From Escarpia spicata (taxonomy: Eukaryota; Annelida; Polychaeta; Sabellida; Siboglinidae): a stretch of 64,000 nt of DNA. The stretch spans positions 70,104,145-70,168,144 of the forward strand of contig OZ023205.1 of the NCBI GenBank assembly GCA_963995525.1. Direction: 5' to 3'. The notes under the pieces were generated by a model that was given only the letters and a program-made list of their open reading frames with translations, ran no database searches and was not told where the DNA came from. This document shows, piece by piece, positions 25,504 to 37,800 of this stretch (within the stretch, counting starts at the first letter, position 1; each line of letters begins with the position of its first letter). Position numbers and translations under genes: made by a program.

Positions 25504-25708
25504 TGTTTCATTAGACATAATTTACCTGACAAGAAATCATGTGACATGCCCAGAGTAAAAGTAGTATACTAATGAAGGCCGTGCCGAAACAAAAACCCAG
25601 TTTCTTGTGAGATAAACAATCTGTTTTCACTCGTTACATCATAATGATTTAATTGTTGAAGCCATTACTGTCTTCATCTTCACTTGACAATGTCTCAATG
25701 AGGTATTG

Positions 25709-25854
25709 TCATTCGGGGACGTCGACCTGTATGTTCATGTAACCTTGGTTACTTCGCTTCTTCTTACGACTGCACACGACTACAAGGCCGATACATAACA
25801 CCAGGAGGACCAGCAACGCTGCTGCCATGGCAACCACCAGGAAGAACAGCAGAC
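25709..25854 (-). CDS. Acid phosphatase exon 11 (membrane anchor, YxxPhi tail, stop)
   Basis: Acceptor TTTGCTTGCAG. The exon encodes a membrane span ([20 protein letters not shown] and on to VVVC), then a stop-transfer SRKKKR and a tail [14 protein letters not shown] ending in TGA. GYMNI is a YxxPhi lysosomal/endosomal sorting signal in the same place as GYRHV of human ACP2. The first bases and the upstream intron form the last, diverged unit of the adjoining 82-bp minisatellite. Confidence 0.93.
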
Positions 25855-28800
25855 CTGCAAGCAAAGATGACAATTAGAGACAAGTTCCTGGAAGACATTG
25901 TGCTGCCATGGTAATTCCTTAGAAGAACAGCAGACCTGCGGGCAAAGATGGCACTCAGAGACATACGCTCATGGAAGACAATGGTTGCCATGGTAATTCC
26001 TTAGAATAACAGCAGACCTGCGGGCAAAGATGGCACTCAGAGACATACGCTCATGGAAGACAATGGCTGCCATGGTAATTCCTTAGAATAACAGCAGACC
26101 TGCGGGCAAAGATGACACTCAGAGACATACGTTCATGGAAGACAACGGCTGCCATGGTAATTCCTTAGAATAACAGCAGACCTGCGGGCAAAGAAGACAC
26201 TCAGAGACATACGTTCATGGAAGACAACGGCTGCCATGGTAATTCCTTAGAAGAACAGCAGACCTGCGGGCAAAGAAGACACTCAGAGACATATGTTCAT
26301 GGAAGACAACGGCTGCCATGGTAATTCCTTAGAAGAACAGCAGACCTGCGGGCAAAGATGGCACTCAGAGACATACGTTCATGGAAGACACCGGCTGTCA
26401 TGGTAATTCCTTAGAAGAACAGCAGACCTGCGGGCAAAGAAGACACTCAGAGACATACGTTCATGGAAGACAACGGCTGCCATGGTAATTCCTTAGAAGA
26501 ACAGCAGACCTGCGGGCAAAGATGACACTCAGAGACATACGTTCATGGAAGACAATGGCTGCCATGGTAATTCCTTAGAAGAACAGCAGACCTGCGGGCA
26601 AAGATGGCACTCAGAGACATACGATCATGGAAGACAACGGCTGCCATGGTAATTCCTTAGAAGAAAAGCAGACCTGCGGGCAAAGATGACACTCAGAGAC
26701 ATATGTTCATGGAAGACAACGGCTGCCATGGTAATTCCTTAGAAGAACAGCAGACCTGCGGGCAAAGATGACACTCAGAGACATACGTTCATGGAAGACA
26801 TTGTGCTGCCATGGTAATTCCTTAGAAGAACAGCAGACCTGCGGGCAAAGATGGAACTCAGAGACATACGCTCATGGAAGACAACGGCTGCCATGGTAAT
26901 TCCTTAGAAGAACAGCAGACCTGCGGGCAAAGATGACACTCAGAGACATACGTTCATGGAAGACATTGTGCTGCCATGGTAATTCCTTAGAAGAACAGCA
27001 GACCTGCAGGCAAAGATGGCACTCAGAGACATACGTTCATGGAAGACAACGGCTGCCATGGTAATTCCTTAGAAGAACAGCAGACCTGCGGGCAAAGATG
27101 ACACTCAGAGACATACGTTCATGGAAGACATTGTGCTGCCATGGTAATTCCTTAGAAGAACAGCAGACCTGCAGGCAAAGATGACACTCAGAGACATACG
27201 TTCATGGAAGACATTGTGCTGCCATGGTAATTCCTTAGAAGAACAGCAGACCTGCGGGCAAAGATGACAGTCAGAGACATACATTCATGGAAGACAACGG
27301 TTGCCATGGTAATTCCTTAGAAGAACAGCAGACCTGCAGGCAAAGATGGCACTCAGAGACATACGTTCATGGAAGACAACGGCTGCCATGGTAATTCCTT
27401 AGAAGAACAGCAGACCTGCGGGCAAAGATGACACTCAGAGACATACGTTCATGGAAGACAACTGCTGCCATGGTAATTCCTTAGAAGAACAGCAGACCTG
27501 CGGACAAAGATGACACTCAGAGACATACGTTCATGGAAGACATTGTGCTGCCATGGTAATTCCTTAGAAGAACAGCAGACCTGCGGGCAAAGATGACACT
27601 CAGAGACATACGTTCATGGAAGACATTGTGCTGCCATGGTAATTCCTTAGAAGAACAGCAGACCTGCAGGCAAAGATGGCACTCAGAGATATACGTTCAT
27701 GGAAGACATTGTGCTGCCATGGTAATTCCTTAGAAGTACAGCAGACCTGCGGGCAAAGATGGCACTCAGAGACATACGTTCATGGAAGACATTGTGCTGC
27801 CATGGTAATTCCTTAGAAGAACAGCAGACCTGCAGGCAAAGATGGCACTCAGAGACATACGTTCATGGAAGACATTGTGCACCCATGGTAATTCCTTAGA
27901 AGAACAGCAGACCTGCGGGCAAAGATGACACTCAGAGACATACGTTCATGGAAGATATTGTGCTGCCATGGTAATTCCTTAGAAGAACAGCATACCTGCG
28001 GGCAAAGATGACACTCAGAGACATACGTTCATGGAAGACATTGTGTTGCCATGGTAATTCCTTAGAAGAACAGCAGACCTGCGGGCAAAGATGACACTCA
28101 GAGACATAAGTTCATGGAAGACAACGGCTGCCATGGTAATTCCTTAGAAGAACAGCAGACCTGCGGGCAAAGATGACACTCAGAGACATACGTTCATGGA
28201 AGACAACGGCTGCCATTGTAATTCCTTAGAAGAACAGCAGACCTGCGGGCAAAGATGACACTCAGAGACATACGTTCATGGAAGACATTGTGCTGCCATG
28301 GTAATTCCTTAGAGCAGCAGACCTGCAGGCAAAGATGGCACTCAGAGACATACGTTCATGGAAGACAACGGCTGCCATGGTAATTCCTTAGAAGAACAGC
28401 AGACCTGCGGGCAAAGATGACACTCAGAGACATAAGTTCATGGAAGACAACGGCTGCCATGGTAATTCCTTAGAAGAACAGCAGACCTGCGGGCAAAGAT
28501 GACACTCAGAGACATACGTTCATGGAAGACAACGGCTGCCATGGTAATTCCTTAGAAGAACAGCAGACCTGCGGGCAAAGATGACACTCAGAGACATACG
28601 TTCATGGAAGACAACGGCTGCCATGGTAATTCCTTAGAAGAACAGCAGACCTGCGGGCAAAGATGACACTCAGAGACATACGTTCATGGAAGACAACGGC
28701 TGCCATGGTAATTCCTTAGAAGAACAGCAGACCTGCGGGCAAAGATGACACTCAGAGACATAAGTTCATGGAAGACAACGGCTGCCATGGTAATTCCTTA

Positions 28801-31800
28801 GAAGAACAGCAGACCTGCGGGCAAAGATGACACTCAGAGACATACGTTCATGGAAGACAACGGCTGCCATGGTAATTCCTTAGAAGAACAGCAGACCTGC
28901 GGGCAAAGATGACACTCAGAGACATACGTTCATGGAAGACATTGTGCTGCCATGGTAATTCCTTAGAACAGCAGACCTGCAGGCAAAGATGACACTCAGA
29001 GACATACGTTCATGGAAGACAACGGCTGCCATGGTAATTCCTTAGAAGAACAGCAGACCTGCGGGCAAAGATGACACTCAGAGACATAAGTTCATGGAAG
29101 ACAACGGCTGCCATGGTAATTCCTTAGAAGAACAGCAGACCTGCGGGCAAAGATGACACTCAGAGACATACGTTCATGGAAGACAACGGCTGCCATGGTA
29201 ATTCCTTAGAAGAACAGCAGACCTGCGGGCAAAGATGACACTCAGAGACATACGTTCATGGAAGACAACGGCTGCCATGGTAATTCCTTAGAAGAACAGC
29301 AGACCTGCGGGCAAAGATGACACTCAGAGACATACGTTCATGGAAGACAATGGCTGCCATGGTAATTCCTTAGAAGAGCAGCAGACCTGCGGGCAAAGAT
29401 GACACTCAGAGACATACGTTCATGGAAGACAACGGTTGCCATGGTAATTCCTTAGAAGAACAGCAGACCTGCGGGCAAAGATGACACTCAGAGACATAAG
29501 TTCATGGAAGACAACGGCTGCCATGGTAATTCCTTAGAAGAACAGCAGACCTGCGGGCAAAGATGACACTCAGAGACATACGTTCATGGAAGACAACGGC
29601 TGCCATGGTAATTCCTTAGAAGAACAGCAGACCTGCGGGCAAAGATGACACTCAGAGACATACGTTCATGGAAGACATTGTGCTGCCATGGTAATTCCTT
29701 AGAACAGCAGACCTGCAGGCAAAGATGACACTCAGAGACATACGTTCATGGAAGACAACGGCTGCCATGGTAATTCCTTAGAAGAACAGCAGACCTGCGG
29801 GCAAAGATGACACTCAGAGACATACGTTCATGGAAGACAACGGCTGCCATGGTAATTCCTTAGAAGAGCAGCAGACCTGCGGGCAAAGATGACACTCAGA
29901 GACATACGAGAAATCAAAAATTTTGACCATGACCACTGATTATGTCTATGATTGCTCCCTTATTCAAAAAGCATATTCGTTTTCCAACAAGAGCAAAATG
30001 TTTAACAAGCTTTTTCTAATACGCTAAAAATGTCTTTTGTTTACACTTAATCTACTTACACACTACATATTTGAACATCATTGAACCTAACTCACAGTGG
30101 ATTAAACTAAATGAGGAGTGAGTTTTAATTAAACATTCAACAGTACATTGATCAATGACGATTGTTGCATGAAGTAAGCTAAAAATTATGAAGTTACCAT
30201 GAGCTAATCATGCTGAAGGGACTTACTTTTACGGTCGTCAGGAGACGCTCCCCGACATTCAGCGTCCCAGTCGACAGGGAGCATGTCAAAAGTGAGAGCA
30301 AGAAACTTTTCGTACGGACATGACGGGGAACAATCTGTGGACCAATGAAGAGACTCATCATTGGAGAGACGGTCACATGACACGTGTGATGGTCACATGA
30401 GACACCATGTCTGCATAACAGTGTATATTCGCAAATTAATGCCGACTTCTTTCAGTATTTTCTCAAACTAATTTTAATTAGACACACGCGAACAGCAGTT
30501 TACAACCAGTTTAAACAAGGTAAGCTTTTTATGCTTTTATTACTGTTTGGGGAAAAAAAAAATCAATAATTCTGTTCTCATAACACAAATCAACCACGTA
30601 GAAATGTTCCCTACATATCTATACCCCTACAATGAATCACTTGATTGAATTTAGATTGTACAGCCCTTTGAGTATTTTATAGAAATTGCGCTCTATAAAT
30701 AAATATTATTATTACCATTATGTATGTATTATGATGTCGGGACACGTACCAGGGATATGCAAGAGAAAGGGCTCTCTGCTGGAGTCGTTCCTGTAGTGCA
30801 CCTGGACACTGTACTGACCACTGTTATTGTACAGCTCCACTAAGACTGCAGACGCGTACGGTGGCATCAGACGGTTGTAGATGTTCATGGTGCCCAGAAG
30901 CGGACACACTGTACTGTCATGCTGCAACCAACCAACACATTCACTCTACCGTAAACACTCTATTTATCGCACTGGCTATTTATATTTTTCACATCATCAA
31001 AGTAATGCTCAACAAATAACTAAGACAGGTTGTCAGTAGTACTATTCAGCTGGAATTAATAATGTCAGTAATAACGGTCAATAATCAGTGAAAAACAAAT
31101 GAATGAGAAAACTATTACTGAACATTCTTCAGGATAGTTCGTTTTCAAATTCGAAACTTTCATTTTTTCTACCAGGTAATTTAACATGATTCTTGGATAT
31201 GAAAAATGAAAGTTTCGAATTTGAATGAGAAAACTGTTGTAATCGCCACTGAGTCAAAACAACTCTAACTAATTACACACACAAGGTGCAACTGTGTTGG
31301 GTCATGTGTGCTAAATGTGGGTGTATGTAAATGGGCACTTGCAGGACACCACAGCCTTGATGAGTCATACCCTGGGCACATTGGATAGGATCCAACACAT
31401 GACAACTGTAGCGGCTTATAGTTATCCAGACATTAGGCAGACCGGTTCTTCTTCAGTGTTCACTCAGACTGCAACTCTGGTTTCTGGTATGTAAGTCACC
31501 GTATGCCGGAGGTCTTCCAGAGGGCCAGAGATCTTGCCTTTCACTGATGTCTTTGTGGGCCAGATTGTCATTTCTCTCATGCTGGTGTATTGGACAATCT
31601 TGAAGAAGGTGTTTCACTGTCATTGGAGACCGGTTCAATCAAACACCATCTTGACTTACGGGAAGCATTCAGCCATGCTGCAATTGCTGCCCAAAGACTA
31701 TTCGTACAGTAATATTGACCTCTGTCTACAGCCAGGTCCGGCCATACTGTCAATGTCTACTATTTAGACTGGTTGTTGAGGACATGCCCCTTGACCCCCC

Positions 31801-34800
31801 CCCCCTTGGTGCACTTCATCAGCACTCATCTTATCCATCCAACCACCCTGCACATCATTTGGCCCAGGTGAACACAGTAATTGCAAACACATATTGTCTT
31901 TGCTTCGTGTGACATGAAATGCGTTGAGAATCAGGTTCTGTCAGGAAATCACAACACGAGACGTAGCAAAAAACAAGGCTGAGGCTTGTTAACCTGCAAG
32001 TAAGGCACTATCACCTGACTAAGATTGAACTGTGTTGGGTACAAGGCCATTGGCCATACAAATACCCATACTCATACATATGACTGCTGCAGGTGTTACA
32101 CTGTAGGGGCCTTATTAGACATCACTCAACGCATCCTGGGTGCAGCGCGGGAATGACAGAGGAAAGAAAGGAATACTTACAGCTGAATACAAGAAGAGTT
32201 TGGTGCGTTGGTCCGCCTGGTTCACTCCACTTATGGTAGCATTCATGTTCTTTATCATCTCCTTGAGCAGGGGACCTGACAGAACACACAAGGACCACAT
32301 GAACACATGACAGAGGATGTGATAGAACACAGAGACCACAACACATAAACAAATAAGAGGGGACCTGATAGAACACAAAACAAAGGACCTGATAGAACAC
32401 ACAAGGACCACACGAATACAGTACATAACAAAGGACCCGGTAGAACATACAAGGACCACATGAACACAAGACAGAGGACCCAGTAGACCACACAAGGACC
32501 ACATGACAGAAGACCCGGTAGAACACATGAGGACCACATGAACACGACAGAGGACCTGGTAGAACACACAAGGACCACACAAATACATGACAGAGGACCT
32601 GATAGAACATCGTACATATTAAGTTTCAGAAACGCCAATCCAGGAGATCGGGAGATTTGGAGGTTTTTCGGGAGTTTCCCGGCGAATGCAGGAGACTTAA
32701 CATGTATGAGAACACACAAGGACCACATGAACAAGACAGTCGACCCGATAGTACACACAAGAATGTGAACACATGACAGAGGACCCGGTTGAACACACAA
32801 GGATCACATGAATACATGACAGAGGACCTGGTAGAACACATGAGCAGTGTTTCCCCTGGTATATGACAAGCGAGGCGGGCCGCCTCGCCGTTTTTCTGTG
32901 CCGCCATGCCCAAAATTTGACATCAAGTCGAGATGGTGTTCGACTGAACAGGTCTGCCAGGGAGTAAAGTGTAAAGCACTTTCAGCAGTCCTGCGCTTTA
33001 TAAGAACTTACCTTTTACTTTTTTACTGACTCTGTCAGCGTGGTAACAAGGCCAAGGGTTAGTGCAAACAAAACATAACCACAGACAAGTACCAGTGACA
33101 AAATGGAAACCACACCTCAACACGATGAAACAATAATGATTACTGACTTTTATCAATCATGATTACTACATTTACAAGTAGTGTCTTGTTGTTTTATATC
33201 TCCCCCTCTATATTCAAGAGTAAAGGTTAAAACATACCTCAGAATGCACCATTTTAAAGCTAGTTTAAAAAACATCCCTGGACCCCCCCTAGCAACGCTT
33301 CGCGCCTACGGCGCCCGCATACCCCATCACTGCCACCTCGCCCATCATTTTACCCCAGGGGAAACACTGCAGGAACACATGACAGGGGACCGGGTCAACT
33401 GACTCACCAATAAACCTTCCAATGAATATTTTACAAAATTGTCATCTTAGACCCAAAGCACAAACTGGGACAGCAAATGGAAGAGGAGGCCATAAAATGA
33501 AGGAGGCCATCAACTTCTCGACTCCAATGAGGAGTGATCAATGCATAACCCTCCCTTGCGAGATGTTGGTCAGTCTGAAACATTTGTGTCCTCCCTTTAG
33601 AGTAACCATTTCACTGGATGAAATGAGCACACATGGCCTCTGACCTGCGTGACCTCACCTCCTCGTAGCCGCTGAACTACGTGGTTGTAGTCAAACTTAA
33701 GGTAAAACTGGTAGGTGGACAGTTCATCAGCCTTCTCGTAGACAGAGCTCTCATTAAGCCACATCTCGGTCGCCCACTTGGGGAGGGTCTTGTTATGGCT
33801 CAACTGTAACAGAACAAGAGGTTGTTTTGTTTCAAGGCCTCTATGATGACATCACTCCAACTGAGATACAGTCAGAATCAGGCCCAGAAATAAAGCAGCC
33901 CCTCCAGGGGCATCTGAGTGGGGCGTTGTTATTCTAAGAAACTAAGAACCCGAACCCTTCTTCTGTGATTCAAAATATGGCAGTTTTAAACCCGTGGTTA
34001 AATACCATTAAACCACAATTTAATGCCACAATTTGGCAAACTGTGTGATAACTATTAGAATCTTTCTGTGATAGCACAATTCAATGAAACAAAAACATTC
34101 TTAACGAAACCATACTTTGGTCCAATTAAAACCTTTATAACAAACCATCTGCTAGGAGACACGCTGGTTGTTAGGAGGCATAAAACGGACATAAAATGGA
34201 CAAAGAATGATTACTAAGAGAAAAACTGGTTCTATTTCAAGACATACCGGTTACTATGAGACAAAGACTGGTTGCTAGGAAACAAAGAGTCTATGGAGGA
34301 GACAAGGACTGGTTACTAAGAGAAAAAAATAGTTAGTTGGTGGAAAACTCTGGTTACTAGAAGGGTGGGTGCAGACACACACATTGGTTGCTAGAAGGGT
34401 GGGTGCAGACACACACATTGGTTGCTAGAAGGGTGGATGCAGACACACACATTGGTTGCTAGAAGGGGGGGTGCAGACACACACATTGGTTGCTAGAAGG
34501 GTGGATGCAGACACACACATTGGTTGCTAGAAGGGTGGGTCTAGACACACACATTGGTTGCTAGAAGGGTGGGTGCAGACACACACATTGGTTGCTATAA
34601 GGGTGGGTGCAGACACACACATTGGTTGCTAGAAGGGTGGGTGCAGACACACACATTGGTTGCTAGAAGGGTGGGTGCAGACACACACACATTGGTTGCT
34701 AGAAGGGTGGGTGCATACACACACATTGGTTGCTAGAAGGGTGGGTGCAGACACACACATTGGTTGCTAGAAGGGTGGGTTCAGACACACACATTGGTTC

Positions 34801-37800
34801 TAGAAGGGTGGGTGCAGACACACACATTGGTTCTAAAAGGGTGGGTGCAGACACACACATTGGTTGCTAGAAGGGTGGGTGCAGACACACACATTGGTTA
34901 CTAGAAGGGTGGGTGCAGACACACACATTGGTTACTAGAAGGGTGGGTGCAGACACACACATTGGTTGCTAGAAGGGTGGGTGCAGATACACACATTGGT
35001 TGCTAGAAGGGTGGGTGCAGACACACACACTGGTTGCTAGAAGGGTGGGTGCAGACACACACATTGGTTGCTAGAAGGGTGGATGCAGACACACACATTG
35101 GTTGCTAGAAGGGTGGGTGCAGACACACACATTGGTTGCTAGAAGGGTGAGTGCAGACACACACATTGGTTGCTAGAAGGGTGGGTGCAGACACACACAT
35201 TGGTTGCTAGAAGGGTGGGTGCAGACACACACATTGGTTGCTAGAAGGGTGGGTGCAGACACACACATTGGTTCTAGAAGGGTGGGTGCAGACACACACA
35301 TTGGTTCTAGAAGGGTGGGTGCAGACACACACATTGGTTGCTAGAAGGGTGGGTGTAGACACACACATTGGTTGCTAGAAGGGTGGATGCAGACACACAC
35401 ATTGGTTGCTAGAAGGGTGGGTGCAGACACACACATTGGTTGCTAGAAGGGTGGGTGCAGACACACACATTGGTTGCTAGAAGGGTGGGTGCAGACACAC
35501 ACATTGGTTGCTAGAAGGGTCGGTGCAGACACACACATTGGTTACTAGAAGGGTGGATGCAGACACACACATTGGTTGCTAGAAGGGTGGGTGCAGACAC
35601 ACATACAGGTTGCTAGAAGGGTGGATACAGACACACACATTGGTTGCTAGAAGGGTGGGTGCAGACACACACACACTGGTTGCTAGAAGGGTCAGTACAG
35701 ACACACACATTGGTTACTAGAAGGGTGGGTGCAGACACACACATTGGTTGCTAGAAGGGTGGGTGCAGACACACACATTGGTTGCTAGAAGGGTGGGTGC
35801 AGACACACACATTGGTTGCTAGAATGGTGGGTGCAGACACACACATTGGTTCTAGAAGGGTGGGTGCAGACACACACATTGGTTGCTAGAAGGGTGGATG
35901 CAGACACACACATTATTGGTTGCTAGAAGGGTGGGTGCAGACACACACATTGGTTGCTTGAAGGGTGGGTGCAGACACACACATTGGTTGCTAGAAGGGT
36001 GGGTGCAGACACACACATTGGTTGCTAGAAGGGTTGGTGCAGACACACACATTGGTTGCTAGAAGGGTGGGTGCAGACACACACATTGGTTGCTAGAAGG
36101 GTGGGTGCAGACACACACATTGGTTGCTAGAAGGGTGGGTGCAGACACACATACTGGGTGCTAGAAGGGTGGGTACAGACACACACATTGGTTGCTAGAA
36201 GGGTGGGTGCAGACACACATACTGGTTGCTAGAAGGGTGGGTACAGACACACACATTGGTTACTAGAAAGGTGGGTGCAGACACACACATTGGTTGCTAG
36301 AAGGTTGGGTGCAGACACACACATTAGTTGCTAGAAGGGTGGATGCAGACACACACATTGGTTGCTAGAAGGGTGGGTGCAGACACACACATTGGTTGCT
36401 AGAAGGGTGAGTGCAGACACACACATTGGTTGCTAGGAGAAATACTGATTGGTAGGAGACAAGTCGCACACAATGATTTACTTACCTCACACTTGAGGGT
36501 GTCAGATACAGTCCACACATTCGTGAGATTTTCAATGAGCAGTCCTGTGTTCTTCGTCAAGTATTTGTAAAATGCCTGGAAGAAATCAACACAACAGTTT
36601 GACTTTTAGAGCTCCTGTGAACAGGGTGACTGAAGTTCCTGTCATATATTCTTTGTATTATGAAAGCACATTTATACAACAAAATGAAGATTGGCCAGGC
36701 CGAGATGTGCTGCTGCGAAACCACCCTGATGACCAGTGAGCACCTACTTCAACACTGCCCACTAAAGGATGGCAACAGGTGGCAAACATGGCCGGACGAC
36801 ACCCTCTAAATGAGAAACTACATGGTGATATCGAGGTTTTGAGGACGACGGTATCATTCGTGAGGGCGACAAGCGTTCCCGTCTAAGTGAATAATGATAT
36901 ATTCAATTTTCCTTTTTTAGAAAGATTTTTTGTACACTATAGCTATTCTAACACAATGAATGCCTAAATGTATTTCAATGTACCACAAATCCTCCACAGT
37001 TGCTTTAGTATAAGTTGACTGTCATTTGCTTATTGACACTGCCATTGCTGTTCAGTAGATTTACAAACCGCTGTCAACAATTTCCAATACATGTCAAAAA
37101 GCTTATCAGGGTCTGACACTCATAGAACAAGTTTATCATTAGCATCCACAACATTTGTTTCTGCATGCAGTATAAACACCATAGTTACCCTGAAAGCCCG
37201 ATACATTTAAATTAAACAGATACTGGTCAAGGTGCATTTATAAAGTGGTACAGATTCTTATACGTCATACATAATCATGTAACATGATTTTTTATGATAA
37301 AAATATCAAATTTTGTACATTTAAAATCATCAAAACACAAAGGCCAGTTTACATGAGTAATTAATTGCCGACACAACGTCACATGATATCGAGGTGCAAG
37401 AATCGTTTATAAATGTGCACACTCGTGAGATCATTTAGCGAAACCATTTTATTTGTTGCTATGATTGCGACAATGGAAATGATGTGCAAAATTTTTATTT
37501 TGAAGCTGTGGGCAACGTGTGACCAATGTCAGGTTGTGACCTTTCATCAAAGCTCAAGTCTGGAGTAGCGTGAGTCAAGATCTAGTTCACAGCATTTAGA
37601 TGTGTTACTCAGCTAAACGCACACTTTGGTGTGTGCTGTCATGTGATATCATTCGACCAATTTTGGGCACAAATCACTCATGTAAAGTGACACTGAAACT
37701 GCTCGCTGAGCATCGATACAAGACCAGTTGTGTTATGTCGGCAGCTAGTGTTGTTGACCTACTTGATTCTCCTCGTCCAGCTTCCTGACCGCGGGACTCT

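Noticed and set aside
32115..32610. 162- and 157-codon ORFs near exon 8 as a separate gene
   Set aside because: They are minisatellite translation running into exon 8; only the exon 8 part is conserved.
34355..36440. CRISPR-like regular arrays
   Set aside because: No unique spacers; units are contiguous tandem repeats in an animal gene intron.
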